Part shown: positions 11,111 to 22,428 of the stretch, piece after piece | Position numbering within the stretch: the stretch's first letter is position 1 | Layout of the letters: each line of letters begins with the position of its first letter | Source: Hippopus hippopus | Lineage: Eukaryota > Mollusca > Bivalvia > Cardiida > Cardiidae | Reading direction: 5' to 3' | Assembly: GCA_946811185.2 (NCBI GenBank) | Contig: OX328109.1 | Location: 40,036,129-40,100,128 of the forward strand | DNA length: 64,000 nt | Made by a program: the position numbers and the translations under genes | The notes under the pieces: generated by a model | What the model was told of the DNA's origin: nothing | The model's database searches: none | The model's input: the letters and a program-made list of their open reading frames with translations, nothing else

Positions 11111-11498
11111 AGAGTGCATTGATATTCAATATGAATGATTCTTAATTAGACCTGTTTGTATTCATTAACATCATCTTGGCTTGTATGACTTTTTTGGGCG
11201 CTGAGCTTATTTTCTCTATGAAATTTTGTTACAATACAGGTATCTTACAGTTTAATGAATGTATGTGTCAATTACGTGAATTGCACAATTATTACACAGC
11301 GATACAGGGCCATCATGACCCTCTTATTGAGTGTCCCTTTATGTGCTTCCTTAAAATTGGGTTTGCCTTATTTATGCTTTTGTAAGTCAATCTAAAAAAA
11401 AATGTTTGTGACACCAAAAACTGCTGCAGACGATCAATTTTAGGCTACCAATAGCGTCTAAATGAATTTGTCGCTTGCTAAGGAATGAACGACCATGG

Positions 11499-11724
11499 GG
11501 CCATTTCAACAAACTGCGTAGATTTACGCCATTTTTGGGGGGATTGAATAAACACACGCAGGATCCCTACTTTACCCAAACATATGAAGTGGCGTAATGT
11601 TATCCAAATTCTTAATCAAATCGTAAAGTTATGTAGTTCAGTGAAACTTGTTTTCAGACTTGCTTACTTACAAAAACTGCGTACGCAAATTTCGTGCGTA
11701 TGCAGGTTAGTGAAATGTGCCCGT
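11499..11724. mobile_element. Inverted-repeat element
   Basis: The left end 'ggggccatttcaacaaactgcg' pairs imperfectly with the reverse of 'gcaggttagtgaaatgtgccc' at the right. Inner words 'gcgtacgcaaatttcgtgcg' form a small hairpin. The size of about 225 bp suggests a MITE of a family seen only once here. Confidence 0.5.
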
Positions 11725-11817
11725 ATGATTGAAGCCGAATAGACTATCATTTTAAAAAAGAGTTCCTTTTCAAAACTCGTGGATAATTTATATATATAAT
11801 CAGGTTTCGGGTAGCCT

Positions 11818-11957
11818 CTACGGTGGCACAAAAGTGACATGGAAGATATATTTTATACTACGTGCGCACGTATTACTTATTACGTGCGCACGTATTAGCT
11901 ACTGCGTGCGCACGTAGTATAAAATATATCTTCCATGTCACTTTTGTGCCACCGTAG
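11818..11957. repeat. Large near-perfect palindrome (fold-back element)
   Basis: Arms of about 53 bp start 'ctacggtggcacaaaagtg' and end 'cacttttgtgccaccgtag' and include 'atattttatactacgtgcgc' in inverted copy. The centre holds a third 'acgtgcgcacgta' palindrome. It matches no other repeat in the window. Confidence 0.9.
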
Positions 11958-12189
11958 CCTCAGTTTGAGAACGTATCCGCTGATATATTTCACTCAGACC
12001 AAGGAGAAGACTGATAATGCTCATGATTGTTTCGACCCCGCCGTCCTTTTTCCGATAAATCTATGTCTACAAAGTCGTCCAATCGGTGATTTATACCGAC
12101 CCTGAAGGTTATTGTCGTCTCTGAAATCTTATTTCTAAAAACATCATTTGTGAATTATCTGATACTAGGTATCAAGGTACCGAAAGTAC

Positions 12190-12421
12190 TTAAGTCTTTA
12201 CTACACAGAGTCCCGACTTTCAACTACCCTGAGGAAGAAACCTTTTAAAAACATTGTGGGAAAAGGAGAAGATGCTGGTAACCAGCATTTTCTCCTTTTC
12301 CCACAATGTTTTCTATCCTATCAAAGAAAAAACAGCACCATTTGAGCCACGTTGAAATTGTCGTCTGCAAATGCTTTCAATTTGGACAAGGCTGAAATTT
12401 TGTTGTCTGGAAAAGGCTTAA
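12190..12421 (+). mobile_element. P1 MITE, full length
   Basis: The element is bounded by TTAA at 12190 and at 12418, with a full 59-bp hairpin at about 12255-12310. The right half carries 'cgtctgcaaatgctttcaat' and 'ggacaaggctgaaatttt'. Confidence 0.85.
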
Positions 12422-12444
12422 ACAGACTGCAGTAGTTGTGATGT

Positions 12445-12668
12445 ATAACCTTTTACCAAACAATCCCGTTTTTTGACGACCCTGAGGAAAAAGGCTATTG
12501 AAAACATTGCGGGAAAAGAAATGCTGTTATCCAGCATTTTCTCCTTTTCCCGCTATATTTTCTACTCTTTCTGATACAAATTCCATCTCTTGAGCTATAT
12601 TTAATTTTCGTCTGCAAATGCTTTTTATTTGGACAAGTATAAGATTTTGTCGTTTGGTAGCGTGTTAA
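12445..12668 (+). mobile_element. P1 MITE, full length
   Basis: This second copy lies 24 bp after the previous one. It runs from 'taaccttttaccaaacaatc' to 'gtttggtagcgtgttaa', and the hairpin is slightly shortened (gggaaaagaaatgctgttat). Confidence 0.8.
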
Positions 12669-13140
12669 TTAATAGATCATTACAGTGTATCCCGCTTAAG
12701 GCAGGGGAATGTAGTTAAAGAGACGTCCGTCCCTCCGTCCGTCGCATAATCAGACGTCTTTTGCTGCCTGATCTACATCTACACCGTACGAAATAGCGGC
12801 TAAACGTGTTCACAAAGGTTGAAACAAACTTCATCATGACGCGGCTAAGAGATTAACGCATTGCTCTAAAATGGTTGTGGAGGGTTGTTTTCAAGTGGTT
12901 GTTTTAACGTACGGTTGATATGCTCTTAAGTACCCGGACATAATGTATTGTCGCGTAATATTTATGATGCAATACACTTGTTTTCTGGTTTTATAGTAAC
13001 AACGAGAGAGAGAGATGGCGGACATCTCCAAGAGATTACAACCATGACTGTAACTTACCTTTGGAGGGTAGTTTTATAGCGGTTGTTTTACAGATTGTTA
13101 TACTTAAAAGTGCCTAGGCACATTTATTTTATTATTATGT

Positions 13141-13190
13141 ATTATCGACAGACAGACAGACAGACAGACAGGCAGGCAGGCAGAGAGACA
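13141..13190. repeat. (GACA)n / (GGCA)n simple repeat
   Basis: A run of 'gacagacagaca' passes into 'ggcaggcaggcag'. Confidence 0.9.
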
Positions 13191-13596
13191 CACAGAGATT
13201 CTAGCGGACATTTTTCCAGTTCGCAGAAACAATAGAAGCAGTCTAATTTTTACATTACTTTCTATAAGAATACCTAGGTATGCAGACCTCAGATCACACT
13301 GCATGGAGTGTTACAGTGTGATCTTGATCTACACGGTCTGTAGGAGCTTCCAGAGTTGTCTTTAGTATACTTAAGGTTAGTTCTGATACTAGAAACGATA
13401 ATTACCCATGTTATTTGGCTGGCATTTTTCCCAAACTATACGGCAGTGCAAATCTAAAATCACACTGAGCATACTGTGCAGGCTGATCAAAATTCATATC
13501 GTCTCTAAAAGCACCAAAATTTACCTTTAGTGTACTGTGAGTTAATTTGGAAACTTAGCCTTTTATCGACGAAGCCCGAGCTTTTAAAAAAAAGTG

Positions 13597-13777
13597 TGTG
13601 AACGAGAAGGCTTTTGAAAAAAATATTGGAAAAGGAGAAAATGCTGGTAACCAGCATTTTCTCTTTTTCCAATATTTTTTTCAATTCTTCTAAAGAGAAA
13701 TGTCATCCTTTGAACAACAATAAGTTTGTTGTCTGCAAATTCTTTCAATTTGGACAAGTCTGAAATTTTGTAAAGCG
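13597..13777 (+). mobile_element. P1 MITE
   Basis: This copy has a hairpin with 'aatattggaaaaggagaaaa' arms (13620-13680). The terminal TTAA blocks are eroded, and the right side stops at 'tctgaaattttgtaaagc'. Confidence 0.75.
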
Positions 13778-14104
13778 TACGAGTGGCAATTATCCGTTTG
13801 ATTAATACTCCTTTTTTCGCTTTATGGACCTTTTTACCTTTTACTGTAACATGGAAAGAAATTTTGGGCAATTTACTTGATCATGGAGGCATTTCTCCAT
13901 GTTTGTAAAGGTTTTTTTTTTTTTTCAATATTTCTTCATCTAATGGTTATTTTATTTTAAAGTCAAAGAGGATTCAAAATTGATTATGAAGAAATGTGAA
14001 AACATTTTCTTTGTGTAAGTTATATGTAAGCTGTAGAAAAAATCATGAATGGCTACAAATCAGTTGTTTTAAAGGCATTTCATTTATGTAACGAAATGAT
14101 CAGG

Positions 14105-14288
14105 GGCCGTATTCCACCAACCATTCTTCGGATAATTTTTTGTCTGATTTTGGATTTAGAAAGTAACACAACTCCTGATTGGCTAAACCATCCGGTTTAG
14201 CCAATCAGAAGCTGTTTTACTTTCAAATTTAGAAAATCATTTAGAAACGAACCCAAAAAAATTAGGAATGATTGGTGGGTACGCACCA
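14105..14288. mobile_element. Inverted-repeat MITE
   Basis: The ends 'ccaccaaccattcttcgg' and 'aggaatgattggtggg' are inverted. The centre is the palindrome 'gattggctaaac-catcc-ggtttagccaatc'. A half copy ('tttagaaagtaatataattt ... gattggctaaac') occurs at about 41270. Confidence 0.7.
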
Positions 14289-14799
14289 AGAACTGATTAA
14301 TGCGACGCACTAACATGATCTAAAAACATTTAAAACCTCAACACGGACCGTAACAATTAGAAGTTCTTAGTAACATGCAAAACGGTGAATCGTTAAATCA
14401 CTCAATAATGCCAGGGTGCAAAATGTTCTAATGCATGTACATTGCTCTGATTCAAAGCTTTATTAACTTCAAAGCATGACTTGTTACACATTTGCGGACA
14501 GTGTAGATCAAAAAACAGACTACTTAGAACATGCTGTCTGATCTTTGAACTACGCTGTCTGATGTTTTTTGTTCTTTACTCCAGTGGGAAAAAACGTTTG
14601 GAGTCACACTGCTGGGTCTTTTTTCAAACCAGCAATTTTTCCTGTTTCCTACGTTTTCAAAAGGGTTCTTCCTCTGTGTTGTTTAAACTCGGGATTGTTT
14701 AGTAAAGAGTTCAAATGTTAAATCGTAGATTGAAATAGTGCCAGGTCAAACCTGGCCTACCGGTCAAGGACAGTTAATCAACAAAATGAGAAAGACGTT

Positions 14800-15035
14800 A
14801 CACGTGCCGTGGTCGAGCGATTAAGGTGTTGGAACTGTTACAACAGGGCTCGGGTTGAATTTCCGCCCCAAAGGCCTATTTGTAAGGATAATACACATAA
14901 TGCACTCGTGGCATATGACAAAGTGTTAGAGTTAGGTCCTTCCGTGCTTCGAGCATATTTTGTATCCATGGACCGTTAATGAGACAGAGTAGGGGTTAGG
15001 TCCCCTTTTACTCTACGTGTATTTGAAATGGACCG
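14800..15035 (+). mobile_element. tRNA-derived SINE, Leu/Ser-like head
   Basis: The head 'gccgtggtcgagcgattaag' resembles a type II tRNA 5' half. A B-box-like 'gggttgaatttccgcc' follows, then an unrelated body. It cannot be a working tRNA because the acceptor stem does not pair. Confidence 0.5.
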
Positions 15036-15409
15036 TTAAAGGCCCAGAAGTGACCAAAGGTAAACAATACGGGTTTTAAATGAATTTGAATTTAAATCAT
15101 ATAATTTAAATGTATGCTAATTATTGTGAAGATAACAATCTATTATTGTACAATCGGCCCAGTCGCTGGCAGAAAAAAATGAATTCTAGACCCACATAAT
15201 AAGTAAACAAAAGAGAGAGCAACTTGGCAACTTTTGACCTAGTTCAAAAATTTGTTTTTCTACCAGTGACTAACACTTGGACCGACTGTACAATAACAAA
15301 TTGTCATCTTCATAAAATTTCCATACTTAACGATAATATTACGTATACTTAAATTTAAATGCATTTTAACACCTGCATTATTTACTTTTGGCCGCTATTG
15401 CAGCTTTAA
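15036..15409. mobile_element. TTAA-bounded inverted-repeat element
   Basis: TTAA at 15036-15039 and 15406-15409 flanks inverted ends 'aggcccagaagtgacc' and the reverse of 'acttttggccgctattgc'. The inner sequence is also inverted ('attgtacaatcggcccag' against 'ggaccgactgtacaataac'). Confidence 0.65.
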
Positions 15410-15787
15410 TAAACAAAATTGACAGAAAAAAAGCCGGATAAGATGCAACATTGGTACAGGATCCTTCGAATATTCCCCTTGATTCTTTTACGTACATGTC
15501 CAGTGTAACGTAACGAAACACGCAAGGCTACCGCTGGTTTTCGTACCAGTTGACGGCTATAGTTAGGTGGGAAGCAAAAAGTGTTTCCGAAAAATCAACG
15601 CTCACGTCGTGAATGGAATCTGAGACCTGCAGACTGGTAATCATATGTTTTACCACCGTTCTTTCCTCATCTGGTAGTGGCCTTCCTAGCAAAACAATAC
15701 ATGCAAGACTGAAGTTGCAAAGAAAAATATCCTAGCGACTTTTTGGAAAACATTGACAAGGGTTATGTAAATTGATGTCAAAGGAGT

Positions 15788-16070
15788 CATGCTCTGGCAA
15801 AAGGGGGTTAATGCATGTCCATAATGAAGTGAACCAAGCAAGTCATCACATAATTATGGATCCATAAAATCCATTTTGTCTAACAGCTGACTGAATCATT
15901 TGGTAGAATTGTCCTTGTACATGCAGAAAATGGACCAGTAGCAAAAAGTTTCCGAACACGTGCCAGCCTGCGCGGATTGCATGTTACATTAAACGTATTT
16001 GATAATGTCATCTGCAAATGCTTTCAAACTGAACAAGTTTAAAATGTTGTCGTTTAGGACGGAGTTAAGG
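15788..16070 (-). mobile_element. Truncated S-family MITE fused to a P1 right end
   Basis: S landmarks run in reverse: 'gctctggcaaaagggggtta' comes first, then 'caagtcatcacataattatg' and 'gcaaaaagtttc'. The copy stops at the palindrome 'gcctgcgcgga' (about 15975). From about 15983, 'ttacattaaacg ... gtcatctgcaaatgctttc' is P1 in plus orientation. Confidence 0.6.
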
Positions 16071-16570
16071 CATATTTATTAGCTGAAATAATCTTTTAGC
16101 TAAAAATAAAAGCAAAAGAATATTAAGATCGGTCATACAGGATTAAAATTATTCGATACAATCCTTTTTTTTTTCTCCTCCACTCACCCCTCATTCTCCT
16201 TTTTTTTTTTACTCAGGTCTGATGTAAATAGACTACCACTAAATTCTAAGTACACAATCGAATTAAACGTAGATAAATAGAAAAATAAACACCTTCTTCC
16301 ATTTGGAATAATCAACAAGTGCCATTTTTTTTTTCTTCTTAAGTTTTCAGAATTTGAATAACCGATACGAACTCACCTAACTCTTGTAGCGTCATTTGCA
16401 AAAACATCGGCTTTTGCAGAATGTGCAGTCTGATCTTGGATCTATACCATCCTTTTGCTAGGTCAAATCTTTCAGAGTTTCAGTGATTTGTATTTACAGC
16501 CGTAGAAGGTCGTATATATATATTTGGCGCTGAAAGAATAGATACACTGAGTGTTTTTGGATTACCCTCA

Positions 16571-16700
16571 AGTCTTTACTAAACGACAAAATCTTAGACC
16601 GATCAAAACTGAAAGCGTTTGCAGACGTGAAAGTACACATGGCTCAAACGATGAGTGATGAAAATCAGTGTGGGAAAAAGGAGAAAATGCTTATAAGTTT
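16571..16700 (-). mobile_element. P1 MITE, half copy
   Basis: The reverse-oriented right half 'agtctttactaaacgacaaa' continues through 'gtgtgggaaaaaggagaaaa' and is then lost. Confidence 0.7.
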
Positions 16701-17945
16701 TTAAAAGTCTCTGTCAAGGTTGTTAAAACTCATTATTATTATGTTGTAAAGGCTTACAGCTCTGTGAAAACGAAACAATGATGTTCCTTCACAGAAAAGC
16801 AAACCCAATCGATGTAATTAGAGGTTGCTTTAAGCCCGAAATTTACAGAATATCGGGAAGTGCAGATCCATAATCAGAGTGCATGTTTCATCATGATCTT
16901 TACGTCCGCAAAATCAACGACAGTCGTCTTTGGTAGGCTTAAACTAAGGGTTAGAATGCACAAACACTCTTGAACAAAAAATGTAAATTTAAAAAAAAAA
17001 ACTGACATGTTAATTTACCTCACACTGCTGTTCAAAAGCCTGTAAACAAAACCGAGTGCCATACTTTAATTAAAGTATACAAACACATCTTAAGCCCGTT
17101 TAAGTATAGAGAAAAGAATAAGAACGGTTGATGTTAATTTGACGTGAAGGGTCTAATATTGGAATGGCATCGACTTAAATTGAAACGTTTGAAATGAAAA
17201 GCATAATGTGGTCTCAGTAAAGGTATTATATTTCAGAAGAACGCTTTAGCAAGCAAAGACAAAGACAAGAAAAAGTTTAACATACTACTTATTGAGGATT
17301 GGAATATTTTAACCATTTTGAATTTCTATCTCGTCACGAACATTCATTTTTTGTTGTTTTGTGCATTTACAGTGTGATTCGTTTCTTTCGGAGTAGAATT
17401 TATTGATTTTCTTTTTTAATCTTTATTTTGAAACTTTCTTCTGTTGAATAAATGACCTTATGTAAACCACAATCTACGTGTTGCAGGCACGCAACATGGC
17501 ATTTAATTCCGACTTTAATTGGAATTATAATTAGGCGAAGTTTATGATAGTGTATTTCTGATGAACGTGATTAAAGAATATGATAAATGTATATTTAAAG
17601 TGTCCTAAATAAGACATTAACTAGAAAGTCCTAGTCATTTTGCAATGCGTGTAATGTTTTGGAAATTTCAGATAAACAGCCTTTTCCATAAAAAGACCGT
17701 TATTGTTTGTCAGTCACATGCATTTATTTTCGTCGAGTGATATTTTGTGGACATCTCTCGTGTTAGATGTATCGAGATCATCTCTGGTAAAAGAGAGAGG
17801 AATCATTCTTTAAACGTGATCTTTACCCAGATAACTGGCATGAAAATGCTGTAAACAGTAACTCAAAATTGATATTTCAATAAGTGATAAATATTGATCT
17901 ACATTTTAAAAATTAACTCAGGATTTGTAAAACAATTGAAATAAA
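16701..17945. other. Non-repetitive sequence upstream of exon B
   Basis: About 1.2 kb contains few recognisable repeats (a P2-like scrap near 16850-16930). This fits a promoter and 5' UTR for exon B, but no motif can be called with confidence. Confidence 0.35.
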
Positions 17946-18598
17946 ATGGCCGACTCTTTGTATACAAATATGAACGAGAATGGGGATCACGGAGATACAC
18001 TGGGTTCCTTGCCGCCCAGTCGGCTCAAGTTTAAAGACAAAATGGATGACATTAAAGAAGCTACATTAGAGGGGTCACAGTTCGATGCTCAGTTTCCGGA
18101 AGAACGCGTGCCGGTTGAACTACCAACGTCTAACATGCCAAAGGAGGGCCCAAGCCCAAGCCCCAGAACCCCTAGGGATGGACTGGCCTCTGCGGACCAC
18201 AACGGGACTATACCTCACAACACCACTGCTGTACCAAACCGCCCAAAAACAACTCTTAGACGAACTTCGTCTGAAAAATCGTTACCGGAAAATGATAAGC
18301 TACATGCGCCCTCTATATCCCGGTCATCTCAGGAAAATTATAAACCGGGACAGCTTAAAAAATCCGGCAGTTTAGTGAATGGGAATATTAGTCGGACAAG
18401 CTCTATAGAGAGACACGAAGCAGATAGTCGTGTTTCTTCTCAACTCAGTCAGACAAAAACAGGGCGAAGTCGTCCCAATACGAACGATGAAAATCGTGGA
18501 ATAAACTCACGTATAGCGGCAGCTAATGCAGCTATTCTTGCACCCAGAGACACGGCTTCGGTGATTCAGAAGAAAGGAAGAGTTGTGGAACATGCTTG
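17946..18598 (+). CDS. KIF12: KIF12-like kinesin, alternative first coding exon B (217 codons plus 2 bases)
   Basis: The exon starts at ATG 17946 (context 'aaaATGG') with an in-frame TGA at 17937-17939. It ends at donor TG|gtaagg (18598/18599), and TG plus the first base at 52669 gives Trp. The product is long and polar: Pro/Ser-rich at 60-80 (PSPSPRTPRD), with kinase-like sites RRTSS (105-109), KKSGS (138-142) and SRTSS (149-153). An Ala-rich helix-prone stretch (RIAAANAAILAPRD, 189-202) lies near the end. No known domain is seen. It shares no alignable sequence with exons A, C or D, so it is not a tandem duplicate. Assignment to the kinesin rests on phase, strand and position. Confidence 0.7.
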
Positions 18599-18760
18599 GT
18601 AAGGCCATGAGAATGTTTTTCATTTATTTACTTCAACAACATCAACATTAATTTGTGTAAAGCTCTTGCAGCATTTAACTGCTGTGTTACCAGAGATACA
18701 GGATCTGACATGTGATTGTATTTTAGGAAGAATTTTTTTAACGTGTCTAGAAAAATGTTG

Positions 18761-18955
18761 TTAACCCTTAAAGCGCTTTTCTCAACTAAAGTTGCTTTTG
18801 CGGCCAGCGTAGATCAAGATCAGTCTGATCTTTGATCTACACTGTCCGCTTTGCTTAAACACAGCAGACAAAAACAACCATCAAATTGCAATTAACTCGG
18901 TCTATTGCCTAATCTGAATATGCCCGTTGGGTTTATTCGGCGCTCTAGGGGTTAA
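18761..18955 (+). mobile_element. P2 MITE, full length
   Basis: TTAA flanks both ends (18761-18764 and 18952-18955), with inverted termini 'cccttaaagcgc' and 'gcgctctaggg'. The centre is the P2 hairpin 'gtagatcaagatcagtctga'. A TTAA target with CC-type ends recalls piggyBac-class elements; this is inference. Confidence 0.8.
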
Positions 18956-19198
18956 GCGAGTCTATGGCCAGTTTGATAAAATTCTACCCAAAGAACCAAC
19001 GAGGAGTCAGATTGTTTTTATCACATAAGTGTATCTTCCAATCATACGCAAGGATATGCAAAAAACATAGATGCAAATGAGGGTAATTTCCAGGAATAAA
19101 ACCCGATTCACTTCTCAAGATAAAGAAGTTTAGAATAACGTTACACAAAATGTCACAAAATCTTTTCTAACACGTGTATAATAAGACAAGGAAAAATC

Positions 19199-19414
19199 TT
19201 AACCCATAGGCTGCTAAGGGCGACTTACTGACCTTTAGCGGATAGTGTAGATCAAGATCAGACTGCACAGAACGTGCAGCCTGATTTTGAATCTACACTG
19301 TCCGATAAGGACATATCCCCCCTCCCCAATAAAATGACCTTGAAATAGCAACATTTGGGTTTTTACAATAGACTTGAAAGTTTCATGTTAGTTATTTAGC
19401 AGGATAAGTGTTAA
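19199..19414 (+). mobile_element. P2 MITE, second subfamily
   Basis: This copy lies between TTAA 19199-19202 and TTAA 19411-19414. The ends 'cccataggctgctaag' and 'tttagcaggataagtg' are inverted. The centre is 'agatcagactgcacagaacg' with its inverse. Confidence 0.8.
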
Positions 19415-19857
19415 TGGGTTCAGAGTGAGTTACACTGAAAACGGTGTGGTTTATGTGAGATAAGACAAATGGCAAATTATCCCAATATTGCATTCTTAGG
19501 TCGACTGCTTTCTAAGTAAACGTCGAGATATTGTCAGAGCCCTATTGTCATCGTCGTCGAACAAAATTCTGACATTTTATTTCGTCTTTCATTTCTGAAA
19601 GCATCTCCACCCGAACGTTGGTACTTTCATGTTTACTTTTGTAAGACTTTTGGTGACTAATAGATCTATATATCTGAAATAATGATGTTTGACCAAAAGC
19701 ACGTTGATTTTCACGAACTTCGTCTTCTGTAACCAGGACCCGTATCACCAACCAATCTTAATTTCATTCTAGTCGTCGGCTACAAACTGTTCGGGTTTCC
19801 TTTTTCGGAGAAGGGAGTCTTATTCAGCTCATGGTAATGGTGATCAATAAGATCTAG

Positions 19858-20045
19858 ATGAGACGCAGGTACATGAGAGACAGAGAGAGAGAGAGACAGG
19901 GAGAGAGAAAGAGAGAGAAACAGGCAGACGGACAGATAGAGATAAAAGGAGAGGAAGACAGAGAGGCAGACAGACAGAGATAGAGAGAGAGAGAGGAAGA
20001 CAGACAGAGAGCGGAACTCAAGAGAACAGACAGCGAGAGAGACAA
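19858..20045. repeat. (GA)n-rich purine tract
   Basis: Imperfect gaga/gaca repeats cover nearly 190 bp. Leu/Ser-rich minus-strand reading frames here are artefacts of the repeat. Confidence 0.9.
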
Positions 20046-20274
20046 TCATTTATGAGAAAGCGGTCCAAATAGGCCATAAGGGAACACCAAGTCGGCTATA
20101 TTTAAGGTTCTCGAATCGAACCTCGAAGTAAGTAAGCGGAGCTCTTCCTTCGATCTCAAGTACCTTTGCTGACTTTTGGTAAGATTATCAGGTACCAAGC
20201 ATCGCGGCAAGTCAGATACTTACATGTTAACATGGAACTTGTTTCAGATATGTCAGTATGAAATACATTTGACC

Positions 20275-20532
20275 CACGCTCTAGGAAAAGAGGGCTGAAT
20301 GCACCTGCAAAAAGTATCAATTCAGGTCAGCTTGCGCAGTGCGCGCAGGCTGACCTGAATCGAAACTTTTTGCTATCGGTCAATATTCTTCATGTGAAAG
20401 GACTAACGTTATTCTACCTCATCATTCAGTCTGTTTTCAGACCGGATGGATTGTCTAGATCCCTTAGTAATGTGATGACTGGCCTGGTATAATGCATCAC
20501 GGAGATGCATTAAGCCCTCTTTTGCTAGAGCG
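20275..20532 (+). mobile_element. S-family MITE, full length
   Basis: It runs from 'acgctctaggaaaagagggc' to 'tgctagagcgtggctc', with the palindrome 'aggtcagcttgcgcag' / 'gcgcgcaggctgacct' at 20319-20358. Confidence 0.8.
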
Positions 20533-20825
20533 TGGCTCATTTATAGGTTTGTGGAAGAGTAATAAACTTTTGATGGACTTTGATACTATCTAACATTAAA
20601 CATTTCGTCAATGGATGGGAGGGGGCGAAGGGAGGAAGGAGACAAGATGAAGGTGACGCAAATGTTGAATAGAAACACCTCTGCTCCCTTTGAAACTTGA
20701 ACCATCCCAAAATATGAATCGTCTTAACTCTTTTCGCTGCAAGCTAAACGAATCCCACTTTTTTCGAGGTTTAAAAGAACAGTTACACTGCAAATAAATA
20801 TACGTTTTGTATATGTATATAGATT

Positions 20826-20944
20826 AGCATCAAGTAGCGGATGGTAGAGATCCAAGATCAGACTGCACGTTCTGTGCAGTCTGATCTTGATCTACACCTT
20901 CCGCAAAAGCTTCCTCTGTCGCAACCGGTAGAAAAAAAGAGTTA
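20826..20944 (+). mobile_element. P2 MITE, short copy
   Basis: The hairpin 'gatcagactgcacgttctgt' with its inverse 'gcagtctgatcttgatc' is flanked by 'agcggatgg' and 'ccttccgc'. The copy ends near 'gagttaa'. Confidence 0.7.
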
Positions 20945-21143
20945 AAATTCTAACACGATTTTAAGCCAGTATTAATCAACCTATACACAAAACTTGACGG
21001 ATTATCCATTATATAATGAATGATTTGAAAGAATTAAAATCTTCACCGATATTGTATTACAGCGATAAAACCCTCTAGACTCCATTTGTAAATACAGTCA
21101 AATTTTATATGCTATTTCTTCTTAATTACAGAAAAGTTTTTCA

Positions 21144-21145
<2 letters not shown>

Positions 21146-21189
<44 letters not shown>

Positions 21190-21296
21190 CGATCGATCGA
21201 TCGATCGATTGATGGATGGATGGATTGTGCTTGGTTGGTTGATTGATGAGTGAGTGAGTGAGTAATCGATCGATTCGATCGATTGATTGATTGATA
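21146..21296. repeat. Compound tetranucleotide repeat
   Basis: Successive runs of ttga/gatt, gatc, gatg, gagt and again gatt. Confidence 0.95.
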
Positions 21297-21664
21297 ATCA
21301 TTTTTCAACATTGAGTAACATTAGCTCTGGTATGCATGTAAGTCCTGGGTTACACCAAGACTTGGCAGGGCCTTTGAAGTGCCTTACATAGGGACACTTC
21401 CATGAGAGTAGAAACATCGGGTTAGGAAGAAGAGATAGACAGAGATGGTAGGAAATAAGGAGAGAAAGAAGCAGACACTTGTGGTAAAAAGCCAAAAAAG
21501 AGCTGCTGGCTCGTACGAGTTAGTACAATTTCTTCTGGTCGGTTTTGAAGGCACCAAGGTACTTCAAAACACCAGAGTGCTTCATATTATGAGTTACACT
21601 TGCAAACATTCCAATGTTGTTTTGTTTTAAAGGGTAACACATTGAAATTTCTACCGTTTATTTA

Positions 21665-22390
21665 ATTGTTGAATGCAGTTTTATTACATGTACAACATGT
21701 ACAAGGTAACGTTGAACAACTAAGGCGGCTATCGCCTTTTCAAACATAACATCATTACTCATTAAATGTTCAAAATGACGCCAATTTTGATGTCGCACGA
21801 CATTCGGTCTCTGCGTGAATTCGCTATCACCGATCTGCACGTCTGTGTTGTGATCAATATAACGTCGCGAATAACTGATCTCTTAAGCTCATCTGTTGGC
21901 TGATGCTGGACTTTTTAAACACTGCCTTTAACAAAACCATTGTAAAATGTCCTAGGCGTACGTGCACAACACCTTTACGACGAAGTGCTGGTAGGAACCT
22001 TTTGCTTCAAGAGCCGCAAATATGGTTTTCTGCCAATTTTTGCAGCCTTACCAATAGGCCTTCTGTTTTGAAAGGAGAAAGACCAGCTTACACCACTCAC
22101 ACTAAAACAGCCCGAAACAACCAACACAAACCGGATCACTACACGGTCAAAGATACAACAACAGATGGGCTTAAGGCATCAACAGTTCGAGAGCTGAGAC
22201 TGATTATGTACTTTGCGAGCAGATCGTTGATAGCGAATTTCTCGAAGAAACTGGATGCCGTGTGACGTCAAAAATGGACGTCAGTTTTCAAGAACATTTT
22301 ATGAATTGTGATGTAATGATGTAAAGGTGCTTGCCGTCTCCGTTGTTCAATGCTACCTGACATACTGTACATGGTATTAAACTGCATTCT
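21665..22390. mobile_element. Inverted-repeat element with long diverged arms
   Basis: The arm at about 21669-21845 and the arm at about 22215-22385 are inverted copies at roughly 70 percent identity by eye. Shared words include 'gaatgcagttt', 'gttgaacaac', 'ttcgctatca(a/c)cgatctgc' and 'cgtgygacrtcaaaa'. The 360-bp interior lies within a plus-strand open frame of 120 codons (21903-22265) that I do not recognise. It may be an old TIR element or a decayed gene in inverted duplication. Confidence 0.5.
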
Positions 22391-22428
22391 AAACTTGTTC
22401 ATTTCTAAAAATTTAATTGTGTTAATCA

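Noticed and set aside
19780..20049. Leu/Ser-rich minus-strand frames that look membrane-like
   Set aside because: They are translations of a (GA)n tract.
21903..22265. 120-codon frame as a fifth first exon of the kinesin
   Set aside because: There is no proper GT donor near its end in the required phase, and it overlaps an inverted-repeat element.
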